Origin: an uncultured Bacteroidales bacterium
GTDB taxonomy: Bacteria > Bacteroidota > Bacteroidia > Bacteroidales > Paludibacteraceae
NCBI GenBank assembly: GCA_937911235.1
Contig: CALDPN010000174.1
Span: 1-7,309 of the forward strand
Direction: 5' to 3'
Length of the DNA: 7,309 nt
The translations under genes were made by a program, and so were the position numbers. Every line of letters begins with the position of its first letter. The stretch's first letter is position 1. Below the pieces are notes generated by a model. The model was not told where the DNA came from and made no database searches. It saw only the letters and a list, made by a program, of their open reading frames with translations. Positions 1 through 5,895 of the stretch are shown here, one piece after another.

Positions 1-349
1 CTTCAATAGAAGAAAACGGAAGGCTGTTCTTTTTGAGGTTCTTTTTAGACTTCTTTTCTTCTTCTTTCTTTTCCTTATCTTCTCCTTCATCCTCATTGCA
101 TTTGTTGCATTTGGATTCGTATTCTTTGATAAGGTCTGCGACTTTCATGTCTTCGCCGTTGACTTTGACTACGCTTTCAAGAGTTTCGTTTTGTTTTGCT
201 TCTTTTTCTCCTTTCTCTTTCAAGTCTTCTTCGACGGCATTGATCATTTCGCGGATAGAGACGGTAGAGCCGTTAGAGAGTTCTACCATCTTGTTGGCGA
301 TATCTTCGCTGTTAGTTACTTCTTTGCGTTCGAATAACTTCCAGTTCAT
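1..349 (-). CDS. Possible nested in-frame scaffold protein (internal start of the protease gene; 3' end outside window)
   Basis: Met181 of the protease frame is preceded by AAGGAG (358-363) with an 8-base gap. This is at least as good a ribosome site as that of the parent gene, and it has the same geometry as the site of the coiled-coil gene at 1467. The product would start MNWKLFERKE and contain only the acidic/basic helical tail, without the protease domain. A scaffold made from an internal start inside the protease gene is known from lambda (Nu3 within C). The tail has two related segments, around residues 202-224 (LSNGSTVSIREMINAVEE) and 240-258 (VKVNGEDMKVADLIKEYE). The nested product is an inference. 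The alternative is that the AAGGAG reflects only Lys-Gly-Glu codons in an AG-rich gene. Confidence 0.4.
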   Translation of the reverse strand, partial: MNWKLFERKEVTNSEDIANKMVELSNGSTVSIREMINAVEEDLKEKGEKEAKQNETLESVVKVNGEDMKVADLIKEYESKCNKCNEDEGEDKEKKEEEKKSKKNLKKNSLPFSSIE

Positions 350-889
350 TCTCTTTTCTCCTTTTTGGTTTTTAGAGTTCTCCAACTGTTTAAGTTGTTC
401 TCTCTTTGACTCTTTGTAAGTCTTGAAATCTTCGGGGGTCATTACTACTGCTTCTTCGTAGCGCGGGTTGTCCACCAGGGCTAGGTGCGTGTAGTGCGCT
501 TTCATTACCTCGCGGTTGTAGGGGATGTTGTGCCACTCCCCGCCAATGCCAAATTCATCGGGTACATAGGCATTGGACACTTTCCACCCTTTGCGGATGG
601 CTTCGTGCCCTTTGTCAGATACGATAATCATTTTGGCCCAATGGCTTCCGTCTTCGGGCAAGTAAAAGCTTTCGGCCACATAGCCGTCAGCTTCTTGCTG
701 GATGTTTTCGAGGTCTACTTTCTGGTGGTTGACGTAGATGGGTTTGCCAGCGAAGGTTTTGTCCATTTCTTTCAGGGCTTCTTCGCCGATAAGGATAGTT
801 TCGTCAGCGTACGCGCATACGCCTGGCGCTATGTGTTTGCAGTAAAATACCTTCGGTTCTTCCTTTGCGTTTTGGAAAAATTTAAGCAT
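1..889 (-). CDS. DUF2213-type putative prohead protease with charged C-terminal extension (3' end outside window)
   Basis: The frame is open from an ATG at 889 to the left edge: 296 codons with no stop, so the C-terminus is missing. Residues about 14-150 read like the DUF2213 phage family, which resembles S78/U35 prohead proteases. Visible landmarks are FAGKPIYVNHQ (His55), the KGWKVSNAYVP segment with Ser105, and THLALVDNPRYEEAVV (Asp140). These match the His, Ser and closing strand of that protease fold; catalytic roles are inferred. Residues about 155-296 form a separate Lys/Glu-rich, probably helical tail with a CNKC motif (261-264) and a very charged stretch. In tailed phages such a protein matures the procapsid, and the tail could act as scaffold. 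A consensus promoter lies 21 bases upstream, and AGGACC (896-901) is a usable ribosome site. Its position downstream of portal and head morphogenesis genes fits. The family call is fairly sure; the protease activity is not proven. Confidence 0.8.
   Translation of the reverse strand, partial: MLKFFQNAKEEPKVFYCKHIAPGVCAYADETILIGEEALKEMDKTFAGKPIYVNHQKVDLENIQQEADGYVAESFYLPEDGSHWAKMIIVSDKGHEAIRKGWKVSNAYVPDEFGIGGEWHNIPYNREVMKAHYTHLALVDNPRYEEAVVMTPEDFKTYKESKREQLKQLENSKNQKGEKRMNWKLFERKEVTNSEDIANKMVELSNGSTVSIREMINAVEEDLKEKGEKEAKQNETLESVVKVNGEDMKVADLIKEYESKCNKCNEDEGEDKEKKEEEKKSKKNLKKNSLPFSSIE
358..363 (-). promoter_or_regulatory. Internal ribosome binding site, AAGGAG
   Basis: AAGGAG on the minus strand lies 8 bases before an in-frame ATG (347-349) inside the protease gene. 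It is the main evidence for the nested start. It overlaps the codons for Gln-Lys-Gly-Glu, so chance cannot be excluded. Confidence 0.45.
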
Positions 890-909
890 TTTATAGGTCC
901 TATTGCGTG

Positions 910-938
910 ATTATAGCATTTTTCGACGGAAATGTCAA
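910..938 (-). promoter_or_regulatory. Consensus sigma70-type promoter for the protease gene
   Basis: On the minus strand a perfect TTGACA (933-938) is separated by 17 bases from a perfect TATAAT (910-915), with an extended -10 (TGC just upstream). The predicted start is near 903, giving a leader of only about 14 bases that carries AGGACC. The -35 begins 4 bases after the stop codon of the coiled-coil gene, so the promoter fills the short intergenic gap. It shares CGAAAAATGCTATA with the promoter at 4039-4068. Confidence 0.85.
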
Positions 939-942
939 CATC

Positions 943-1467
943 TTAAAACTTCGCAGGTTTTTTGTGTTCCCCGTTTATCGGATTTAATTCGTAGTTGCGC
1001 TTTCCTTGATCGGCTGCTCTGGTGGCTTTATCAGTCGGAAGATTATACTCTTTCTTTATTGTTTCGATGATGTCTTTATACTGTTTCCCTTCTCTTGCAA
1101 GCTGTTCAGCCCGTTGGACAGGTTCAAGAGCGTTTCTTTTCGCTTTCTTTTCTTCGGCCAGTTTAGCGTAATACCCTTCTTCCTTTTCGTTATTGAATCT
1201 GTCGAATTCTTCAAGAGTTTCTTTGTATCCTTCTCTGATTTCTCGAAGTTCCTTTTCGATACTTTGTTTTTCAGAACCTTCTGCGCTGCGGAGTTTTACT
1301 TCCAATTCTTTCACTTTGTCCCAATATGCTTTTTGGACTTGTTGCCTTACTTGTTGAAAGTTACCAGAGGTAACGGAGAACGTCTTTCCTAGATAGTGGA
1401 AGTTTTCATTCTCTTTTTCTTCTTTGGCGTTTTGTTTTTCTTTGATTAAATCTGCGTAATATCCCAT
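943..1467 (-). CDS. Charged coiled-coil protein of unknown function in the head module
   Basis: I do not recognise a family. The 174-residue product is very rich in Lys and Glu and lacks a signal peptide or membrane segment. Residues about 37-126 should form long helices or a coiled coil. A short motif occurs twice: GYYADLIKEK at 2-11 and GYYAKLAEEK at 98-107. The C-terminal part (127-155) aligns without gaps to a segment of the neighbouring head morphogenesis protein (256-284), sharing the TI, KA, A and Q positions. The start ATG at 1467 is well supported by AAAGGAG (1476-1482) with an 8-base gap. It lies 16 bases after the head morphogenesis gene and just before the protease promoter, so it is probably the last gene of the portal transcript. 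A structural, scaffold-like or assembly role is a guess from position and composition. It could equally be a small accessory head protein. Confidence 0.75.
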   Translation of the reverse strand: MGYYADLIKEKQNAKEEKENENFHYLGKTFSVTSGNFQQVRQQVQKAYWDKVKELEVKLRSAEGSEKQSIEKELREIREGYKETLEEFDRFNNEKEEGYYAKLAEEKKAKRNALEPVQRAEQLAREGKQYKDIIETIKKEYNLPTDKATRAADQGKRNYELNPINGEHKKPAKF

Positions 1468-1483
1468 TTTGGTTTCTCCTTTA

Positions 1484-2563
1484 TCATTCTACAATTGGCG
1501 CGGCTACACATCGGCATCCGAAGTCCTGGCCTGGGTGTGCCCTTCGGCCTTTGTCATCTACTACTGGTGGGTTGTCCCACGTGAATATCTTACCATTTAA
1601 CCGCTTGTGATATCCACGGACTCTTTCATCCCCAGATGTCAGCCAGCGGTATTTCTGTACCCCAGCTGATTTGTACCGTTCTTCCCTGTACTGGCTCATC
1701 AGCAAGGAGGTTTCTTGTCTGGCCAAGAACTTTGCCTTGTTCAGACTTACTCCGAAATCGTGCTCAATGGTCTTTACGAGCCCTTCGGCCCTGTTCCCCT
1801 TGAACGTGTTTACTAGCACCCTGTCCCGTAATCGTACGATACTTTCTTCGGTCCAGGTCTTTATGTAAAGGTTCATATTGTGAGAGTATTTCTCCGAGAG
1901 TTCCTTTATCATCTCTGGTGTGAACTCTGGGGCCACAGTTATGCCCTTTATGCCTTCTTCAAATCGTTTTCCGAGCGTGTTTATGGATGCCGTAAATGCC
2001 TGCTCGAACGTGAACTCTGGGTTCTTCTGTATAAGCCCTCGCAGTTTCTCCAGGTGTCCCTCTACGCGCTCTTTAATACGCCCTATTTTCCCGCTGGCGG
2101 TCCCTATGGCTATGGACACTTGCGGGGTCAACTTTGCCCTGGGTACGCGCCAATGTTTCGTTCGGCTGTCAAACTTTCCACCCATAGCCCTGATAGCTCT
2201 GCTGATGTAGATGCTAAAAGTGCCCTCAAAGTGGTCCTGTACATACTGAACTTTGCCCGAAAGGATAGCCCGAATTAGCGGGTTCTGGCCCTCGTTGTTT
2301 TCCTTTGCGTTCTTGTATAGGTACGAGTACACCTCTTTGTTGTGCTCGATTTCTTCCTTTAGATCATCTTTGCGCTGTGTTCTGCGTTCCTTGAGCACCT
2401 TTGGCATTACCAGGGACATCCAGTCTTCCCCGATTTCTTCCTTCACTATGTCAAATATCGGCTTGTATATCAGCTCGTAAAAGACGTATGTGACCGCCTT
2501 TTCCAGCGGGCGATATGTCTTTTCATCGTTACGCAGGGCCTTTGCTACGTTGAACCTTTTCAT
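1484..2563 (-). CDS. Head morphogenesis protein, SPP1 gp7 / Mu gpF-like
   Basis: The 359-residue protein ends in the typical Phage_Mu_F domain. Residues 305-352 contain YRWLTSGDERVRGYHKRLNG and a closing HPGQDFGCRC motif, so His319, His343, Cys350 and Cys352 could bind a metal. Just before it is the helix and KAKFLARQETS segment (276-286) usual in this family. The N-terminal two thirds is less conserved and largely helical. A segment at about 123-140 (AIRAMGGKFDSRTKHWRVP) is a recognisable conserved patch in some relatives. Such proteins are minor head components that act with the portal in capsid assembly or DNA delivery. I chose ATG 2563 because a very G-rich ribosome site (GAGGGGAAGGGG, 2568-2579) precedes it. 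The alternative GTG at 2581, which overlaps the portal stop, has no such site. The gene follows the portal by 14 bases, the classical portal-gp7 order. Confidence 0.88.
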   Translation of the reverse strand: MKRFNVAKALRNDEKTYRPLEKAVTYVFYELIYKPIFDIVKEEIGEDWMSLVMPKVLKERRTQRKDDLKEEIEHNKEVYSYLYKNAKENNEGQNPLIRAILSGKVQYVQDHFEGTFSIYISRAIRAMGGKFDSRTKHWRVPRAKLTPQVSIAIGTASGKIGRIKERVEGHLEKLRGLIQKNPEFTFEQAFTASINTLGKRFEEGIKGITVAPEFTPEMIKELSEKYSHNMNLYIKTWTEESIVRLRDRVLVNTFKGNRAEGLVKTIEHDFGVSLNKAKFLARQETSLLMSQYREERYKSAGVQKYRWLTSGDERVRGYHKRLNGKIFTWDNPPVVDDKGRRAHPGQDFGCRCVAAPIVE

Positions 2564-2567
2564 CGGT

Positions 2568-2579
2568 CCCCTTCCCCTC
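2568..2579 (-). promoter_or_regulatory. Ribosome binding site deciding the start of the head morphogenesis gene
   Basis: The minus strand reads GAGGGGAAGGGG, then ACCG, then ATG at 2561-2563. It begins on the last bases of the portal stop region. It supports ATG 2563 over the upstream GTG at 2579-2581, which lacks any purine-rich site. Confidence 0.6.
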
Positions 2580-3999
2580 ACTTATAGAGCGCTTTTAGCC
2601 TTTCAAATAGCCCTGGCTTGGAGTTCGTGCGGACATCCACTTCATTGATGTCTTCCGTTTCTACCCCTTGTGCCGTAGGGTCAAGAACGTCGTTTTCTTC
2701 TATCGGCACGGGCAAGAGCATTTCTTTGTTGATGGCTTGTTTTGCTTCCACGGCGGTCATTACACCCGCTTGCATTGCGGTGATGATCCGCTGAAGTTTG
2801 TTGCCCTTAATGTTTTCTTCCTGTTCGGCTGACAGGACACGTAACGGCTTGAAATTGATTTTAATGTTGTCTGGGACTTCTCCGTACCACATGGCACAGC
2901 AAATTTCGATTATTTTGAGGAGGTCCTTTTTGGACTTGCTGCGGATTTCCGTTTCTATCATCGCGTTGTAGTTTTCGATGTCATCTTCCCCGCTGTTGAA
3001 CCCCGCGGCGCTCATACCGAATAGTTTGGTTAAGGGCATACGCAGGTCGGCGGCGATTTGCATACGGATTTCCCGCATAGTTTCGGCCAGTCCCGTGAAG
3101 CTGATTTGTTTGGACTCGAATTTGTCCTTGTTGTCCATTACAAGGGCGTTCTGGTAGTTCTTCAGTACGTTTGCCATTTGCACACGTCTGGTTACTTTGT
3201 CAGAGCCCCCTGGGGACATTAGCGCGGTGTTGAACCCTTCAATTCCGTAGATGTCTACCTTAAATTCATCCAGGACTTCAAAGGATAGGTTCACGCTCTT
3301 GAGGTATTGGTTGTAGGATCGCACCACGGGTTCGATAACGGACACGCCCCAGCCACGCAGTTTCGGCCTGATAAGTGAGGGGGCTTGTTTGCCCTCCATA
3401 CGCAGTACACGGCTGTGGTGCACCTGTTTCCCGTAGTAGTTGTAAAAATCTGGGTTTTTGTTCACGTATGGCCCGTTGAGTTCGCCTACGTTGGTTATGC
3501 CGTAGTAGAGTTCCCACATATCCACAGGCTTGAAGACAATTTTGTCCCCTTCCTTGACGTGTTCTATCTTGAACTCTGTTTTCGGGTCTTCATCGTTGAT
3601 GACGAGTAATGCCCCTCCACCGTACAGACGGGTCCACTTTTTGGCCTGGGTGTATTCTTCCAGTATGCCAGAGCGCTCTAATCGGTAGTTGAGGTCATCG
3701 ATGTCCTTTTGTTCCATTTCATCGCAGACAATGTCGAGCCCACCGCGGAAGGCATCATCTACTGGCAGGTCCACGAGGGTCTGCACGATACCGTGTTCCA
3801 CGTATAGTTCGCTTAATACCTGTCGGATGTTGCTTACGAGATACCAGCGGTTGTTTTTGAATAGGGTGTCGGTTTGGCTGACTTGAGTGCTACCGAACGC
3901 TGTTCCGAGCCCGTAGCCGCCGAGAGAGGCGATTACGGAGGAAAGAGAGTTTGTTACTTCTTGGGTTAAATCTTTTGAGTTTTGTTTGTTCTTACTCAT
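2578..3999 (-). CDS. Portal protein, DUF1073 (Phage_portal_3) type
   Basis: The 473-residue protein forms the dodecameric vertex through which DNA is packaged and to which terminase and tail dock; that role is family knowledge. DUF1073-type features are visible in order: a VDLPVDDAFRGGLDI segment (76-90), RLYGGGALLVIND (124-136), HHSRVLRMEG (194-203), WGVSVIEPVVRSYNQYLKS (217-235), and the C-terminal crown region with TGLAETMREIRMQIAADLRM, then PLTKLFGMSAAGFNSGEDD (302-340) and ENYNAMIE (342-349). Length is close to the family norm. I chose ATG 3999. The frame stays open to a TTG at 4068, but the predicted promoter lies inside that extension and its transcript would start near 4032, so the TTG could not be used from it. 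The ribosome site is weak (AGG only). The gene heads a transcript with the head morphogenesis and coiled-coil genes. Confidence 0.9.
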   Translation of the reverse strand: MSKNKQNSKDLTQEVTNSLSSVIASLGGYGLGTAFGSTQVSQTDTLFKNNRWYLVSNIRQVLSELYVEHGIVQTLVDLPVDDAFRGGLDIVCDEMEQKDIDDLNYRLERSGILEEYTQAKKWTRLYGGGALLVINDEDPKTEFKIEHVKEGDKIVFKPVDMWELYYGITNVGELNGPYVNKNPDFYNYYGKQVHHSRVLRMEGKQAPSLIRPKLRGWGVSVIEPVVRSYNQYLKSVNLSFEVLDEFKVDIYGIEGFNTALMSPGGSDKVTRRVQMANVLKNYQNALVMDNKDKFESKQISFTGLAETMREIRMQIAADLRMPLTKLFGMSAAGFNSGEDDIENYNAMIETEIRSKSKKDLLKIIEICCAMWYGEVPDNIKINFKPLRVLSAEQEENIKGNKLQRIITAMQAGVMTAVEAKQAINKEMLLPVPIEENDVLDPTAQGVETEDINEVDVRTNSKPGLFERLKALYK

Positions 4000-4038
4000 A
4001 CCAGGCCTATATGGTGTATGGTGTAGATTTACTGGTCC

Positions 4039-4068
4039 ACTATAGCATTTTTCGGGGCTTTCTGTCAA
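4039..4068 (-). promoter_or_regulatory. Sigma70-type promoter for the portal transcript
   Basis: On the minus strand TTGACA (4063-4068) and TATAGT (4039-4044) are separated by 18 bases, with an extended -10 (TGC). The expected start is near 4032, giving a leader of about 33 bases before the portal ATG. It shares CGAAAAATGCTATA with the promoter at 910-938. The leader contains the tandem repeat TACACCATACACCA and a possible 5-bp stem (4000-4004 with 4032-4036) whose 3' arm abuts the start codon. It sits in the 88-base gap between terL and portal. Confidence 0.8.
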
Positions 4069-4087
4069 GGACTACGGGGCTAGATGG

Positions 4088-5086
4088 CTAGAGTACATCC
4101 AGGATGCTGGGTGTGCGGTTGTAGCACCACTTCACGGCATCTATGAGCGTGTCTGTGAAGTCATCGTGTTCGCCGTCTGGGAACGACATCAGCTCTCTTT
4201 TGATCGCTAGGAACGTGTCTTCCGCTATCCCTTCCCCTACGAATATCGGGTTGTTGACTAGCTGGGGGATGATAATGTTCGCACGGGCCACTTTGTCCAG
4301 TCTGCGGTCCTTGAAGAACTCATCTACCCTGTCTGGCGGTTGCATAGGCACGTTGTAGAGTGGCATACGCTGGTTGAGGTATATGCCGTGGCCTTTGGGT
4401 TCTATGAGCGCCCCAATGAAGTTCTGGTGCGCGTGTTTCTTGATAAACGGTATGAGGTATTGTTCGCTCTGGGCCGAGTCAATTTTGTCCCATAGGAGGT
4501 CCAGCAGATACAGCCTTTTCTGGTCCCCGTCACCGTGTACTCCCCAGACCCCCGCCGCTGTGTAGTCCGAGGTTGTTTTACTGGTGCTGGCGGTGTCGCA
4601 GGTTATGAAAGTGTAGTCAAAGTGCTCTGGTATCGGCCCCCTTACGAACGTGTAGTCCTTGAATAGGTTGCCACCCTCCACTACTGGGTTTTGCATGTAC
4701 TGGGCGGCAAAGAACCCTGGCTGTTCCTTTTGGATCTTGAGCAGGGCTTCGGTGCTGAACCTTTCGGGCCATATGCTTTGGTTGTCCTGGTCCAGTACAG
4801 GGAACTCTAGGTATTCAAATTCTGCGTTATTCTTCTTGAGTATACCTACGATGTCATCTACGGCCAACCTCTGCATAATGATGATTATGGGCGTGGTTTC
4901 GCTGTTTCTGCGGCTGATGAGGGTTTCTGTGAAATAGTTCCAGCAGTCCCTTTTGGCCTTTTCGCTGTGTGCATCATCGGCTTTGAGGGCATCATCTATG
5001 AGTATGCACCCGCCGTATGTCTTTCCGCTGGTGTTGCCTGCCCCGAACCCTGTGATTGAGCCCCCCCATGGAGCACGCGCGGACAC
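4088..5086 (-). CDS. terL: Terminase large subunit, C-terminal portion (separated by a frameshift)
   Basis: This frame encodes the rest of the packaging ATPase/nuclease. Numbering is for the rejoined 476-residue protein. It begins in the conserved GGSITGFGAG segment (152-161), followed by the Walker B stretch CILIDD (171-176) and the coupling motif IIIIMQRL (211-218). The RNase H-like headful nuclease shows likely metal ligands Asp308 (FITCDTA), Glu373 (GALIEPKGHG) and Asp452/Asp453 (EHDDFTDTLIDAVKW). In-frame translation could begin at a GTG at 5086, but the product would lack Walker A and could not drive packaging. The true reading is almost certainly continuous with the upstream frame through the G run at 5061-5067. 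The stop is TAG at 4088, followed by the portal promoter. Confidence 0.88.
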   Translation of the reverse strand: MSARAPWGGSITGFGAGNTSGKTYGGCILIDDALKADDAHSEKAKRDCWNYFTETLISRRNSETTPIIIIMQRLAVDDIVGILKKNNAEFEYLEFPVLDQDNQSIWPERFSTEALLKIQKEQPGFFAAQYMQNPVVEGGNLFKDYTFVRGPIPEHFDYTFITCDTASTSKTTSDYTAAGVWGVHGDGDQKRLYLLDLLWDKIDSAQSEQYLIPFIKKHAHQNFIGALIEPKGHGIYLNQRMPLYNVPMQPPDRVDEFFKDRRLDKVARANIIIPQLVNNPIFVGEGIAEDTFLAIKRELMSFPDGEHDDFTDTLIDAVKWCYNRTPSILDVL

Positions 5087-5519
5087 TCCCGCCGTTCTCC
5101 ACTTGCCAGAGCCCTTTGTTCTGGGTGTCTTCCTTAATGCGGGTGTTGAATAGCTTTTGGTAGAGTTTGGAGTTCACAAGGTCCCTGATTTCCCCGCTGA
5201 ATTGCCTTACGAGTTCATCAGAGTAGGAGGTGTAGATATTGTTGCAGTTCTTGTTTATGGCATAGGTCCAGGCCACGAAGTAGCGCATAATGGCTGATTT
5301 ACCGAACCGTGGGCTTATGCTGATTACCAGGTTGTGTGGCTTGTCATAGACTATGCTTTCCAGTTTGGCTATGATTTTCTTGTGGAAGGGCTTGAATACG
5401 AAATCTTGCTTTGTGACGCAGTAGTGAAATACTTTGATGAATAGCTGGAGGTCCACCCGTAAGAGCTGGGCGGCTTCGTTTGGGGTTTCCTCTAATAGCT
5501 TAATCTTTTCATCAGTCAT
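4992..5519 (-). CDS. terL: Terminase large subunit, N-terminal ATPase portion (frameshifted)
   Basis: This frame gives the first about 153 native residues of the DNA-packaging motor ATPase. It then runs out of frame for about 22 residues (GLNHRV onwards) to a stop at 4992. Walker A is SPRFGKS (69-75) after the strand NLVISI; relatives usually read PPRHGKS, so Phe72 replaces the usual His. The segment IYTSYSDELVRQFSGEIR (95-112) and NGGSVRACSMGG (142-153) also match the family. The frame leaves the family pattern exactly at a run of seven G. With one G removed the reading continues into the downstream frame, giving one 1431-base gene (4088-5519). The start ATG shares one base with the terS stop (TAATG), so translation is probably coupled. 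The protein binds portal and small terminase and cuts concatemers. Confidence 0.88.
   Translation of the reverse strand: MTDEKIKLLEETPNEAAQLLRVDLQLFIKVFHYCVTKQDFVFKPFHKKIIAKLESIVYDKPHNLVISISPRFGKSAIMRYFVAWTYAINKNCNNIYTSYSDELVRQFSGEIRDLVNSKLYQKLFNTRIKEDTQNKGLWQVENGGSVRACSMGGLNHRVRGRQHQRKDIRRVHTHR
5061..5067 (-). other. Seven-G homopolymer at the terL frame break
   Basis: The coding strand reads CCATGGGGGGGCTCAATC. With seven G the protein becomes MGGLNH and hits a stop. With six G it becomes MGGSITGFG, the conserved terminase sequence. Restoring the frame needs a +1 shift, one base deletion, or polymerase slippage. Simple sequencing or assembly error in the homopolymer is the most economical explanation. 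Confidence 0.9.
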
Positions 5520-5893
5520 TAGTCATCATCTCGGAGCGCCTTTCGTAGTGCGGCAAGCTTTTCGAAGTCCACCTCTGGGGTAATGACTACCTGTTCCACG
5601 CGGTCTGTGGGTTTCTCCCCTACTGTGTCGCGTATCTGCTCATAGGCCCCTTTGTCCCCTTGTATGGCTTTCTTTACCAGGGCGGTGCTGATAGCTTTGC
5701 GGGTGGTTACCTTTTCTCCCTTGCCGTTGGTTATCTCTGCTTCTAGGAGTATGCGTAGTTCTTCCGCGAAGGTTTTGGCGCGTTTCTGGACAGCGTTGCT
5801 TACCTCTGCACCCCTTCTGCCTAGCTCTCTTGCCGTTTTCTTGGTGATCGGTATGAGATTTTTTCTGCTATTGGGGTTATCTCCCTTTGGCAT
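5519..5893 (-). CDS. terS: Probable terminase small subunit
   Basis: The 124-residue protein starts MPKGDNPNSRKNLIPITKKT. It continues through a basic helical segment (ELGRRGAEVSNAVQKRAKTF) and the stretch TTRKAISTALVKKAIQGDKG (63-82), then the hallmark YEQIRDTVGEKPTDRVE (84-100). This last pattern recurs in putative small terminases and DUF5681-like packaging proteins. An acidic C-terminus ends in RDDD. The small subunit recognises viral DNA and loads the large subunit. No clear helix-turn-helix can be assigned by eye. I prefer ATG 5893, 2 bases after the metK stop, because the sequence from MPKGD matches usual family starts. ATG 5911, which adds six residues and overlaps metK by 16 bases, is possible. 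Neither has a strong ribosome site, so translation is likely coupled to metK. It sits directly upstream of terL with a TAATG junction. Confidence 0.72.
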   Translation of the reverse strand: MPKGDNPNSRKNLIPITKKTARELGRRGAEVSNAVQKRAKTFAEELRILLEAEITNGKGEKVTTRKAISTALVKKAIQGDKGAYEQIRDTVGEKPTDRVEQVVITPEVDFEKLAALRKALRDDD

Positions 5894-5895
5894 AG

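Noticed and set aside
33..419. A Ser/Phe/Leu-rich plus-strand open frame, membrane-like in composition
   Set aside because: It is the reverse complement of Lys/Glu-rich coding sequence, which always yields Phe/Ser/Leu-rich shadows. It also lacks a convincing ribosome site.
485..910. A 141-codon plus-strand open frame
   Set aside because: It lies antisense to the protease frame, which has family motifs, a promoter and a ribosome site. The plus-strand frame has no recognisable domain and is probably a by-product of codon bias.
1..1480. Lower GC and stronger strand skew at the left end as a sign of horizontal transfer
   Set aside because: The two genes there encode unusually Lys/Glu-rich proteins, which accounts for the AG-rich coding strand.
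4000..4068. Extension of the portal N-terminus to a TTG at 4068
   Set aside because: The extra 23 residues cover the promoter itself, a transcript from that promoter would begin downstream of the TTG, and the residues do not look like portal sequence.
4069..4087. A terminator after terL
   Set aside because: No stable stem followed by a T run is visible, so read-through from the terminase operon into the portal transcript seems possible.
5061..5086. Two independent genes instead of one split terL
   Set aside because: Walker A and Walker B lie in different frames, the family alignment passes straight through the G run, and the downstream piece alone would lack the ATP-binding loop.
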